DNA from: Aotearoamyces nothofagi
Taxonomy: Eukaryota > Ascomycota > Leotiomycetes > Leotiales > Tympanidaceae
Direction: 5' to 3'
Assembly (NCBI GenBank): GCA_015345905.1
Contig: JADDTR010000005.1
Coordinates: forward strand, 1,054,001-1,118,000
Length of the DNA: 64,000 bases
The notes below the pieces were generated by a model that did not search any database, had not been told where the DNA came from, and worked only from the letters and a program-made list of their open reading frames with translations. The position numbers were made by a program, and so were the translations under genes. Of the stretch, positions 46,661 through 58,031 are shown piece by piece (position 1 is the stretch's first letter; every line of letters begins with the position of its first letter).

Positions 46661-49171
46661 ATGGAACAACCAGGGCACCATTCTGAAGAGCACCACCCTG
46701 AGACCAGACAGCAAGGAAATGGTCATCCCGAGAGCCCTGCAGTAATTGTGATTTGCGACCAATTGCAAGCTGCTGAAAGCATTACTGACGCTCCCGCAGG
46801 CAACTTTTCCGCTGCCTGAATCTGAGAAGAAGTTAACTTTGCTGGCCCGACCTTCTTCTGAAACATCCTGGGCACTTCCGAGTTCATTGACCGTAGACTC
46901 AAAGTCCCAAGACGGCACCGCTACCGCCATGTCTCAAACACAGGGCGTGAAGCTGTTGAATCAGAAAACTGCAGCTGATACTATCTGCTTTGTTGAGCCC
47001 AGTATGGCTGCAAGGAACCCGCCAACAGCTCAACCAATAGGTGATGATGCCAATCACTTGTCACCATGGACAAACGGAAACATGACATTGAACGGTCAGC
47101 TACCGAGTGATCTATGTCTACAAGCCGACACCTCTGTGCGGCCTTCTGAAAGTGCAGGCTTCCCTGCAGAAGAGCAACAGAGCCGCCTTTACCATGATCC
47201 CAGACGCCATACACTTTTGGAGGAGTATGCGGAGAACATTCGCCTGAACCCCTCTTCGCATTTATCAAAGCTTGGTGAAGTCGCACAGCATATCTTCGCG
47301 AACGGTCGCCCCGCTCGTGTCTGGACCTCTGGAGGCCAAGGAACAGCTGAGGTGGGATTGGACCCGAGCAAACCCTCGAGCCACGGCCCATGCAGATGCA
47401 CTTATGATGAAGCCGATGTATTGCTTCTTACTGAGGAAGAACATGCAGCTTGGGCTAAAGCAAACAATCCGCCGAAGCTCGTCATAGTCAGAGATCCTGC
47501 GTTTGCAAGGCGCCGACCCGCGAAGACGACGCAAACATGGCTGAAGGAATTATCGCGTATTCCACACTCACGCAAAACCAAACTCGACATTCAAAGGCTG
47601 GATCGCCATTTCAAAGAAGGAGCAGTACAGGCAACCAATATTAATGAAGTGTTGCGGCAATGGAATGATGGAGGAGCAAAAGGACCGATATCAGATGAAA
47701 ACCCGCCGATGAATGTTCTCAAGTAAGCATATACTCGAGGCCTGAAAGCCATAATGTTTCCCAGAATAATTCTCCTGACACGTTGGCGGAATTTGAGGCT
47801 TATGAGGCATATTTGATCACTTTGATTCTTTTGGTGTTAGGAATCCTTGCTAACGGTTACTCCGCAAACTCTAGCATCGCAGACAATGTACCGGGAAACT
47901 GGCCTGAAGGTCTTGCAAAGGAATACCAACTATTATTTGACGCCATTGCTGTCTGCGACTCAGTAGTTTATAGTTCTCTCGATACCGAAAAGAACCTCCA
48001 GTCGGAAGAATCAGGGCTTGGTAAGCCCTCACTCATGGCGTTCTCTCCTACAGATATCCAAAAATGTACGCAGTTTCGTATACTTGCCCAGCGTGGAGCG
48101 ACCTCGGCTTGGCACATGGATAATCTTGGAGTCTACACATTCGTGGCCTTGGAGGGCAACCTAGATGACGCAAACGAGAAGGCTGAAGATGTAGTTAAGT
48201 ACTGGCCTGTCTTCCCCATGCACCTACTCAACCCAGAAGGTGCTGCTCAGGCAAGCACAGATTACTCAAATTATGGAATCACATGGCGACCGAAACCCCC
48301 TGGAGGAATCCCAGTTATCTCATTAACTAGAGGAGATATGCTGATACAGCCACCCGGGACGATCCATGCACCCATAACGCTCACGGATTGCTTTTTTCTT
48401 GGTGGCATGTGTTGGCGCAAAGAAACCACGCCACGCTCATTGGATATATGGTATTTCCTCACCCAAAACCCTCACTGCACCAATGAGCCACTTCCTAGGC
48501 AGACACATATGATCCTGGACTACCTTCGATCAGAGATTCGGCTTGCACCAAAAGATTTTGGCTTTGACGATACCCCCGAAGCACTCGACCGTGTCGACCT
48601 GATCTGCGACGAGATTAGTGGGAAGGTCGTGAGCTGCAGGTGCACTAAAGGCTGTTCGCTCTCACGCGGATGCTCGTGTATTGCAACAGGGCTGAGATGT
48701 GGGATCTACTGTTACAAAGGGCGCGATCACCAAAGCTGCTGCTCACCAACCACATTCCGTGTCTCCAGCCCGGTCAAACCACTAGCTACAAAACCCGCAA
48801 ACACACCAGCAAAAAAATCAGCCAAAAAGCGGCAATTGGAAGACGAAGACTTCGGGAAAGCGCGATCGAGCAAGAAACCTGCAAAACAAGACCGCGCTTC
48901 CGATACGGAATCCGGTTTTAAACCACCAAGCTGCACTTATTGTCGCAGTAGGAAAATTGGATGCGATAAAACCAGACCAACGTGCGCAAACTGCGCCAAG
49001 AAAGGGGTCGAATGTGCATATCCTTCTAGACCGGGTAGGAAGACCATGGTAATTGTCAAGACGAAGTCTGAAACCCCAGAAACACGCGAGACGTCTGGGA
49101 GCACTGCCGTGCAAGCAGCTGTGGAAAAGGTCATGGACGAGATAATCGTACAGCCCAGCGTGGTGAATTGA
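46661..49171 (+). CDS. JmjC-like protein with CXC-type Cys cluster and Zn(II)2Cys6 domain
   Basis: Three exons: 46661-46741, 46800-47722 and 47875-49171; 766 residues, phases matching (introns GTAATT...CGCAG, 58 nt, and GTAAGC...CTCTAG, 152 nt). The JmjC fold shows as WHMDNLGVYTFVALEG (HxD: His about 415, Asp about 417) and GDMLIQPPGTIHAPITL (distal His about 499), so the iron-binding triad is complete. After it comes a Cys-rich segment (about 589-625) of the pattern CxCxxxCxxxxxCxC...CxxxC, resembling the CXC/tesmin DNA-binding module. A canonical fungal binuclear zinc cluster follows (about 688-715; C-x2-C-x6-C-x6-C-x2-C-x6-C, starting CTYCRSRKIGC) after a basic linker. JmjC enzymes are 2-oxoglutarate oxygenases, often histone demethylases; the substrate here is unknown. 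The first exon is short and less certain. Confidence 0.85.
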
Positions 49172-50191
49172 TTTAATTTTCGCATACGATACGACGGGTA
49201 TGTTGGCTTTTATTGCTGCGGAGCCCTGTAGAATTAGGACTAGAGGTGATATAGGACATACTTCAAGATGATTATTGCAGGAGCAGTGGTTAGCATTTAC
49301 ACACTAGGAGTTTCACAGATGGAGTTAATCCAGTCAAGTGAGGGACGGGCAAAAGGAAAGGATCACTTTGCCACGGATGTGCTGACTTTAGCTTTATGTA
49401 CAAGTACATATCTAGAAAAATAAAATATTCTTGAAATGTGCTGATCGTCTCTTTCATCCTATTATTCATGTGATATGTATATGTGCTGCTGGAGTTTGTA
49501 GAGTGTGAAAGGCTTTGATCTGGACTTCTACATTGTGTCTTCCATCTACGGTCGATCTACATAATAAAGACTCGCTAGATTGGGATTTTGGATTTGGAGA
49601 ACGTTTGGACTGCTTATGGGCACTGGGAGGGGCATTGGCTGTCAGCAGTGTAGGTAAATCATGTTGTACAGATAGTAGGACCGGCATAGCCAATATAACC
49701 CTATCCTGACCCATTGGCTTGCTAGAGCATATCAGCAGAGTATTCGTCCTCTATCGTTACAGAGAAGGCCAAGAATGGGGTATCGCGCATGCGCTAAGCA
49801 CGATATTGGTGCTTTTGGTTCTTTTGGTTCTTTTGGTTCTTTTGGTTCTTTTGGTTGTGCAAGGTCGTGAAGATGCCCGCTGCTTGCGTCGAGTATCATC
49901 ACTCACTTCTAGATTTGTCATTCTGCTCGTTCAAAACGCGTGCCGCTTACCTATTGCAACTCAAGATCTAACTGCTGAGGATGAGTTGAAAAGGGGAGGT
50001 GTGATGTATTGGCATTCTGATATCGAAAGATGGCTAGAATGGTTAGAATAGTACTTTATATTACTTTAATTTCACGAGTATAGCTGTGGCTAGGGGTTGT
50101 TAAATGATAATATACCATACCGCCTGTAATCCTAGACAGGCTAGGTCAACCTCCTATCTATGGGTATCATCTTAGATTAAATTATCAATGT
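49172..50191. other. Convergent intergenic gap with a 9-bp tandem repeat
   Basis: About 1 kb between the 3' ends of the JmjC gene and gpi8. A plus-strand frame (49719-50051) includes the repeat and is not supported as a gene. Confidence 0.55.
49812..49856 (+). repeat. Perfect 9-bp tandem repeat, 5 copies
   Basis: Five exact copies of CTTTTGGTT in a row. Short microsatellite-like array, likely variable between strains. Confidence 0.95.
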
Positions 50192-51420
50192 TCATGAAGA
50201 TTCCAAATACATCCCAGCAACCCAAGCTAGAGTACAACCAGCCAGTGCCCACACTCCAACAGCTTTCTTTCCCCACCACCCATCGTCGATGGTAACCTTT
50301 GCAGCACCAATCTTCTTCACAGGTGCGTCCACTATAGTGTCCGCTACCGTGTCCGCTTTTGTACTCGAATTATTCTCGATGGCTTCCACCGCCTCTCTGA
50401 GCGCCGCAATCTTCTTGCCTAGAAGGAGTAGATCCTCTTTCCATTCTGTATCATTCTTCATGCCATCAACTTCCACATTTTGGACATTACCGAAGAAATC
50501 CATCAGTAGTCTCTCATGTGCTGCCTGCTCGCCTCCTGGGAATAGGTCATATCTGATACCAGGATGCGAATGAATCTTTGCCTCGTCGTAGCTGTCGAAT
50601 AGATCGCCGAGCGTCTTCTTGCTGCTTGGTTCACGAACTTGTGTCTCGAGGAAGTCGAGGTTATAGTATGTATAGCGGTCAATGACGGCAACACCAACAT
50701 CATTATCAGCATGGTGGGAGTATGAGGATTGATCGATCTCAGAAGAGCCGGTGGCGATGATGTTAGGGGAATAGAACTTGCTGTACATTGTGTTGGCTTG
50801 GCAGGTGTCGATCATGAATAAAAGTTCATGATATCTGTCAACTGTTAGTATAGTATACCACGAGTGTAGGCACCACATCCTAACCTCTTCTTCTCCCACA
50901 TCTGCTCGAATGCATCCGCCAAATCAAACGCGCTAATTTCTTCGGCGTCTTGAAATTTCAAGAACTCGTTCCCTCCATGGCCCGTCATATACACCAGGAT
51001 ATTGCTTCGATCATCCGTCAAAAGTCTCTTACTCCTTGGCATCTCCTCTCCAACCCTGTCGGTTAGAAGACGTATGAAGTTCTCAACCGTAACCTCATAG
51101 CCCCTATAGTCTACCTCGATGTTGTCTCCGTAAAGGTCCACCGCTCGATCCGCGTTACTGTATACCGTGCCTGGGAAGGCATTTCGCGGGTTACATGCCA
51201 TGTCATCGGGAAGCATCAATATGATTTGTGAATCCGGGATCCCTAGTCGCTTGACCGTTCGGTAGAGGGAGAGGACATTGGCCAAGTGTCTATAGTTGAA
51301 CCAGAACCTCGAGGTCGAGACCAGCACTGCCCAGTTCGAGGTGTGCTCCGCAGCAGCTGGCTGACATAGCGAGCTCGATATAAGCAGCAATGGCAGCTGT
51401 AATACAGAAGACAGCTTCAT
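50192..51420 (-). CDS. gpi8: GPI-anchor transamidase catalytic subunit Gpi8/PIG-K
   Basis: Two exons: 51420-50885 and 50834-50192; the 50-nt intron (GTTAGG donor, ATACTAACAG branch region, GACAG acceptor) joins MWEKKR to [13 protein letters not shown]; 392 residues. A signal peptide ([20 protein letters not shown]) leads into the C13 legumain-like domain: [31 protein letters not shown] with catalytic His about 148, and [11 protein letters not shown] with catalytic Cys about 190. A C-terminal hydrophobic segment ([20 protein letters not shown]) anchors it in the ER membrane. The enzyme cleaves the C-terminal signal of precursor proteins and attaches the GPI anchor. Length and both catalytic residues are normal. 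Confidence 0.96.
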
Positions 51421-51910
51421 GATGGATACAGTTGTGGCACGAAAGCACAGCTTGACGCCTGAGAGATGGATGCTGTCGCGCCGCCTGGATGGATTAGTCA
51501 GAATCTCAATAAGTCACGTGATATGCACGGTCAAACCTAGAAAATAAAATGCCCGGAATTTGCCGCCCAAGAGGATCTGCAGCCGGAAATGTTGAAACAC
51601 AAGTAGAGGGACTGAGGGAGTTCCAATGAAAAGAAAGGAGTGAAGAAATAGGAATCCCCTGCAAAGATATACCTCCCTGAGCTCTCCTGATTGTATCAAA
51701 TCCAGCAAAACAGATGCGGAGCTTCTTCGGGAACACTATGCTTTATGTTCACGCTAGATCACCGATTGCATTATCAGTGATCACATGGGAAAGCGATAGG
51801 CCCACTTAACCATAATGGGCTATTGAATATAATGTGGAGAGACGAAGTTTCCCAACCTCGAGCTGTTACTCTCCCAACCTGCATGATACGGCCCAGCATA
51901 ACTTCATGTC
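51421..51910. promoter_or_regulatory. Divergent promoter region, gpi8 / histidine-phosphatase gene
   Basis: A 490-bp region between two divergent starts. An upstream ATG at about 51905 opens a frame of only nine codons just before the chosen start. No defined operator recognised. Confidence 0.45.
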
Positions 51911-53971
51911 ATGGGGTGGCCACCAGCTGTCCTAATCGTCGTCAGGTATGCCGTGCTATATAAATCCTTCAATGCCCTCGATTTTCCTTGAAGCTGGCTG
52001 CATGGCGCGACAAACTTACAAACCGCGGCCCGTATCGTTCGATGCTGACTTTCATATAGACATGGCGCTCGACTGGACGCTGCAGATAAACAATGGCACC
52101 TTACCTCACCGACTCCTTACGACCCTCCTCTAACCTATGGTGGCTGGACACAGTCACAATCGCTAGGAGCACGCATAGCAAGCATACTCAGAACTCGCGA
52201 GACGGACGATTACGACCTGCCGGGTGAAGGGGACACTGATGGCAAGCCTGGTGGAGATGGGCTACGAAGGAGACACAAGATTGTTATTCATACCTCACCG
52301 TTTCTTCGCTGTGTCCAGACCTCTGTTGCCATCAGTGCTGGACTTGCTCAGAATCCTGGCCACCGACCTTCTACCCTGTCTACTCGCCCTGCACTCAAAC
52401 GTTCCTCATCAAAGACACGGCCCAGATTAGAAACCGATTCTCCACAGTTGGCTCCTGTATTCGAACCTACCTCTGCTCCAACAAAGAATGGAAAATTAGA
52501 ACATCAGGAGTCAAATATCAGGAAATCTATCATTCGTATTGATGCATTCCTGGGTGAATGGCTTTCGCCGGATTACTTTGAATTGATAACCCCACCCCCA
52601 AGTTCTGTTATGATGGTCGGTAGTGCAAAGGCAGATCTACTACGACGGGAGGATTATACAAACCTGATACACACCAAAGATACCACAAGTACTACGTCCG
52701 TTCAAGGGTTTCCTGGAGGCTGGGGTAGCTCTGTTGTACCAAGCCCTAACGTACATCTGGAGGAGACATCCCTGTTTAGCATGGCAAGTCTTGCTCAGAC
52801 ACTTCCTAGACGGGATCGAACAAGCAGCCTAAGTAGCGTGAGTAGTGGTGGGAGTCACCTGAGCACAAGGTCCAAGATATCAACGACGAATGCTGCAGAG
52901 CATGGTATATATCAACCGCCAATCCCACATTATGCCATTTCTAGTTCCGACCCCATACCTGCTGGTTATGTGGCACATGCGAGAGATGCGTGCGTGGACG
53001 TCGACTATCAGTGGGATAGTATGAGAGACCCACAAGACTGGGGTACTGGTGGCGAGTATGGAGAAGAATGGAGCTCCATGCATAAACGATTCCGCAAAGG
53101 TCTGCAGCATCTTGTTCAATGGTACAGAGACCATGACAACACTGCTATATTGGCAAACAGGTTGCCTACTAGCGAAGAACCCGAACAAGACAGCGGAGGA
53201 CAGGATGAAGACGACGAGGATACTGATCTAGTGATTATTCTGGTGACGCATGGGGCTGGCTGTAACGCTCTTATTGGTGCTTTGACAAATCAACCAGTAC
53301 TACTGGATGTTGGCATGGCGTCCCTAACCATGGCCGTTCGAAAGCCCACTCCAAAGAATACACCCGCATCCACCCCCGGAGCTACACCAAAATCGCACTC
53401 GCGGGCCTCGTCTAGAACTTTGACCGTAGCTGATGATTACGATGTTAAGCTTGTGGCGAATACCGAGCATCTCCGGGCAGGTTCAACAACTTTTCCAGGA
53501 ATTTCAAGGGCATCACCGACGATTGGCATTCCAAGTTATAGGCAGCGATATGGTAGTGTGCCATTTGTGGAAGCTGTCACCCTAGGAGAGTCTGGCCGTG
53601 CGCTGCCAATGTCTGGTAACTTTGGTAGCATTCGTCGTGCAGCAAGCGTGGCAACTGTACCTCCTAGAGCAGGAGCTGGCGCTAGAATTGGCTCCATTGG
53701 CCTTTGGACCGCACCACGCCCGGTTGAGGAAGAGGCACAGGATGCAGAACAACCGGATGACAATATGCTCCTGAACTTTGGCGATGGCGCTAGCGATCCG
53801 GCCCTTCCAAAGACGGAGAAATTCCCCAGTGTTGAAGATGATGGCGAGAAAGACGACGTCGCACCACTTGGCGGCCTGTGGGGGGCACCAAGACCACCGG
53901 GAGAAGCGGAGAAGAACCGCGAGGTTGCGCAGAAGAGGAGATGGACAGTCAGCGAAACAAGCACTGCATGA
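51911..53971 (+). CDS. Histidine phosphatase (phosphoglycerate-mutase-like) family protein
   Basis: Two exons: 51911-51945 and 52060-53971; 648 residues. The 114-nt intron (GTATGC...CATATAG) splits the codon of the catalytic-motif Arg; the join reads PAVLIVVRHGARLDAADKQW, the RHG signature at about residues 12-14. Further family signs are SPTPYDPPLTYGGWTQSQSL, KIVIHTSPFLRCVQTSVAIS and the second-His motif VTHGAGCNALIGAL. Between them lie long Ser/Thr/Pro-rich insertions, and the C-terminus is acidic and disordered with repeated GLW(T/G)APRP motifs. Such proteins are phosphatases of unknown substrate in fungi; the large insertions are typical of the fungus-specific members. The start is the first ATG giving the RHG frame. 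Confidence 0.88.
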
Positions 53972-54359
53972 ATGATGGCCCGGGGGAAACGAAAACCTGC
54001 TGATCTGATCGGCACACGCTTTTTACGAAACCAATGAACGAGCAAGGCGTATATGGAGAAGAAAGAAAAATCTCACTGTATGGGAGGAGACTTGGGATCG
54101 CATTATAGCATTTTTGACGGAAAGGTACGAATTAGACTGTTTGATCCAGCCGCGGGCGTTTTATTAGTAGTTCAATTACGATTTTGAATGGGAAATAAAT
54201 TTGTCCCTGCAGTAGATATCAGGTATCTATACCACTGCTGCCCATCTCCAGTAGATAGAACGGACCATCACGTTTACCCATCCCTCCTCTATCTCCTTCC
54301 AAGTCATCCAAACCCCTTTACAACTCAACCTCGTCTCTCCACCTAGACACCTAGACACC
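53972..54359. other. Convergent intergenic gap
   Basis: About 390 bp between convergent genes; a CCACCTAGACACCTAGACACC direct duplication occurs near 54339-54358. Nothing else seen. Confidence 0.5.
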
Positions 54360-55935
54360 CTAAAGGCTCTCCCCAACATCATATCCACCATTCCTAACCC
54401 GCAGCCCATTCCTAATCCGATCCTCAACCTCGACAACACGCTTCGGGAGCGCCTCACCGATGCCGAAGAACACAAACAGGGCCCACTTCCAGCGAAAGGG
54501 GTTGAAAGCGATGCTGAAGGTGAACCACCAGACGAGTTCGAGGTAGGTGAAGAAGTCGAAAGCGCCGGTGGGGCTGAAGTGCTTGAGGGTGCGCGTCATG
54601 TCGATCCAGCGCTGCATCCAGAAGGGGCGGGGGCGGGTGAGCGGGTCGGTGAGGAACATGAGGAGAGTGCGCGTGTAGATCCCGATGTGCCAGTTCCCGA
54701 CGGAGCCGATGGCGTTCTGGTAGGTGCAGTTTGTGGCGCAGATGGACGGGTGGGTTGGGGGGAAGGTCTGGAGGTACCAGTTTGGTGGGGAGTATGGCTC
54801 GTTGAATACGTCGTCTGGAAGGAAGGAGAGGGATGGCCTGGAGAAGCCGGTGGCCATGATGACAATATCGGCTTCGATCGCCAACTCTTTTCCAACGCCA
54901 CCAGCGGGAACACCCTTTGCTCTTTGGTTAAACCTGATACCCGTCTCTGTAAACCCTTCGATGTCTCCACGAAGCCATTCTGCCTTTCCCGAGCGGATCA
55001 TCTCTAGGACATCCGAGTTGACCATTGGCGTACCAGTAAATAAGCCTTTGTCGGTTGGTGCGAGATCTTGTAAATCACGGTAGAAGAATTTGCGCAGAAG
55101 AGTCTCGGGGATCCATGAGAAGATCGTCTCGTGGCCGAGGATATTGAACGACAGGAGGATATCAATGACGGGATTGCGCGGGATGATCCATTTGTCTGAC
55201 CGGGCGAGGATGCATGTCTTGGCTGCATCTTCATGAGCGGCGAACTCGAGAGCTTCAACAGCACTCGCTCCGCCACCGATAATGATAACCTTCTTTCCCT
55301 TTGCATCCTTACCTGTCAGGCTGGAAGAGTGATAAATCTCGCCATGGAACTTTTCCTGGCCCGGGATATGAGCCATTTTGGGCTCGCCGCAAGTACCGAC
55401 AGCAGCAATAATACCATCGAAACGTCCATTGGAAGGCTCATTGACAATCCAGTTCCCTTTCTCATCTTTATACACCTTCTCTACTCTCGTATTGAACGCA
55501 GTTCGCTTATCGAGGCTGTACGTCTTCCAAATCCCCGTAACCTGGCTCACGATCTGTTGGCGATTGGGATAGCCGCCTTGCCATTGTACGGTTGGGAAGA
55601 AGCGATACATGACAGAATGGATCTGGAGTCCGGAAGTATTATTGACGCGCTAGACACATACGCAATTAGCCCTATTCGAACAATCAGGCGTCGGACCTCA
55701 CACTCCATATGCCGCCCAAGTTCTCGCGGGGCCCAGCCTCGAATATCTTGACGTCGAACCCATGGCCGATACAGTGAGCAGCGGAAGAAACACCAGTGAT
55801 ACCAGCACCGATGACGGCTACTCGTGGTCGACCGAGACTTGCGTGTGGGGGAGGAGGGGTTGGAGACAAGAGTTTATTCAGAAGCCACTGCCAGAGGTGA
55901 TAGAGGAAGAGGAAGGGATGGAAATGGATAGCCAT
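54360..55935 (-). CDS. FAD/NADPH-dependent monooxygenase (FMO-like)
   Basis: Two exons: 55935-55702 and 55649-54360; the 52-nt intron (GTGAGG...GTCTAG) joins LGGIWS to RVNNTSGLQIHSVMYRFFP; 507 residues. The N-terminus is hydrophobic (FHPFLFLYHLWQWLL), perhaps a membrane anchor. Then come the FAD motif VAVIGAGITG (GxGxxG about 43-48), the FMO identifying motif KFHGEIYHSS, the NADPH motif VIIIGGGASAVE and the ATG(F) motif MATGFSRPS. The family adds one oxygen atom to N-, S- or carbonyl-containing substrates; the substrate here is not evident. Aromatic and hydrophobic residues in the last 90 positions suggest close membrane contact. An in-frame TTG upstream is ignored in favour of the ATG at 55935. 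Confidence 0.9.
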
Positions 55936-56581
55936 GGCAAAGGTGAATCCGCAGATATTCAATTGAGTTGAAGTCAATTGAGTTGATTAAGTCAATTGAA
56001 CCTAAAGAACTAGAGATTGTCTTTATATACCTAGGCTACCAGGTATAAACGAGAACGTGAATGATACCTGTTTCCTGTAAAGTTATGTTATTAAATCTTA
56101 ACCGACTCTGTGTTCCCTGTCATGCCCGATCACCATCTATGACGTCGCGACGAATTTGAACCAGAGGAGGCTTTGCATGTGATTCCCACCGTTGATGCCT
56201 GATATTTGGAAAACAATTATGAAAACCAGAAGACGGGGTTTTAAAAACTGAGGATTTATTTATTTCTGATATAACATAAGTTATATAACCGGACAATGTA
56301 TAATGCATTGAATAGAGAATGATAGCGGCTACCGAGTATCTGAACGGTTGGTCTGAAACGTGCCTGATGCCCATGTCTCGATAGAGCACACACGCACGTT
56401 AAGTTGATGAGAGATAAAGCCTGTGCGGCGTTCTTATCACATCCTCTCTAATCAACATATCGTGGTCTATAATGGACCATATAATACAGAATACAGGCAT
56501 GCGAGCTCTCTTTCGAATGGCCGACACTGAAATTAAATTAAATCGAATCAAGTCTCCTGGATCACCTGACCTCACAAACGC
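55936..56581. other. Intergenic region upstream of the monooxygenase
   Basis: About 650 bp. Immediately before the monooxygenase start lie tandem AAGTCAATTGAGTTGA-like units (about 55953-55999). The remainder is AT-rich with no gene seen. Confidence 0.5.
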
Positions 56582-57158
56582 CTACTCCTCCTCCAACTGC
56601 TGTTCCTCCAGCTTCTTCACGATCCGCTCCCCGAGTTCCCTGTGCGTCTTCTCCTTGGTCATCATGATGAACGGCATCAGCACAATCGGCGCCGTCAACT
56701 TCGCCTCCACAACAAGAACCAGCCCCCCCTTCCCATCATCCACGATCCTATAATCATCCCTGCCATAAAGTCCCATGGGCGTGTGAAAGACGACAATCAG
56801 GCCCTCGTCCACATCGATGTATCCCACCTGCGTCTTCACGCTCCCGGCGCCGAGAGGGTTGTACGGCACGCTGATGGTGATGGCGCGGAACTCGGCCGGG
56901 ATGGCGGCCGGCGTGGCGGCCTTTGTTTCGGTGGCGAGCCAGTGCGTGGGCGGCGGCGGCCCGACGATCTCGTTGCCGACGATCAGGGGCTGCAGGCGCG
57001 CGAAGAGGAGGTGGTCATGGAGGAGCGCGACGGCGGCCCTGCGCTCGATGGTTGGGGGCAGCGGAGTGCGGGTGACGACGGTGCGGGTGGGGTTGAAGAC
57101 TGGGGGGGACGTTAGTCGGTGGTGCAGGGGAATGTTCAGGGGGCGGCGGACAGGACAT
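56582..57158 (-). CDS. Small DUF7053-like fungal protein
   Basis: Two exons in this model: a 7-bp start exon (57158-57152, ATGTCCT) and 57099-56582; 174 residues beginning MSFFNPTRTVVTRTPLPP. The 52-nt intron starts GTCCGC, has a GACTAAC branch point and ends CCCCAG. The pattern (RTPLPPTIERRAAVALLHDH, FRAITISVPYNP, then a late IVLMPFIMMTKEKTHRELGE segment) resembles a widespread fungal family of unknown function (DUF7053) related in shape to START-like lipid-binding folds; that comparison is from memory. The C-terminus is a charged helix (ERIVKKLEEQQLEEE). GC content is clearly higher than in neighbouring genes. No function can be assigned. Confidence 0.72.
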
Positions 57159-58031
57159 GGGCAGATCAGTGACGGATCTCGACTCTGACTCTTTGAATGA
57201 ACGAACGAATATGAATACGAATGAATGGCTATGGGAGTATGCGAATGCGCGATATACAGCAAAGCAAGGCAAAGGAAAAGAGGGTGGGCAGCGGACTGTA
57301 ACTGTGGTGCTTGAAGCTGAAGGGCAGATTACAAGAATTACACGAGCAGCCTCACATCGTTATCGATACACACGATACACAGACCCACAGCCTTGCGCGG
57401 CTAATGACCAAACCCTAAACGACATCCGATCCGCAATCCCATATCCCGCGTGAAGGCGGTGAGACGTCTCGGTGCGAGTCTATCCCCACACACCCGACCC
57501 AGCGACATGCCCGGTGTGCGGGGTTTGTATGTAACCTCACTCAGCCCACACCCTTCCCTTCCACTCCCAGGCAACAGGCAGCAAAGATCGCGGCAGAATT
57601 CGAAAAAGGCCGAGGCACAAATCCCTACCAGCGGAAGCGGAAGCAGTAAATCGCCATCGCAGCTCCTCATTGGCTGCAGCAGTTGCCGCAATGCAAGCAT
57701 TTCCCGACTGCCGATCTGAACTGGAACTGGAATGAGAAGTATCAGAAGCCACAGAACATCCAATCAGGGACAACTCGAGGATGGCAGAGTTTCAGGGGTT
57801 CCTGGCGGCATGTGGCCTTCCAATCAACAGTCGGAGTCTCGGTTAGGGGTAGGGGGTTTCTGGAGTGATGGACTAATTAATCAGCAAAACTCGGCTTCGG
57901 CTTTAAGACGTCACGGTACAGAAGTGCGGCGGTGATAAAGTAGTAGTAGTTCTCCCAGAACAGCAGAACAGATAATTCAGATATCCACGCATCTCCTGAG
58001 CCCACACGCCCTCCATAACCCCATCATCATA
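57159..58031. promoter_or_regulatory. Divergent upstream region, DUF7053-like / quinone oxidoreductase
   Basis: About 870 bp between divergent starts; should contain both promoters. Open frames here on both strands have no coding signature. Confidence 0.45.
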
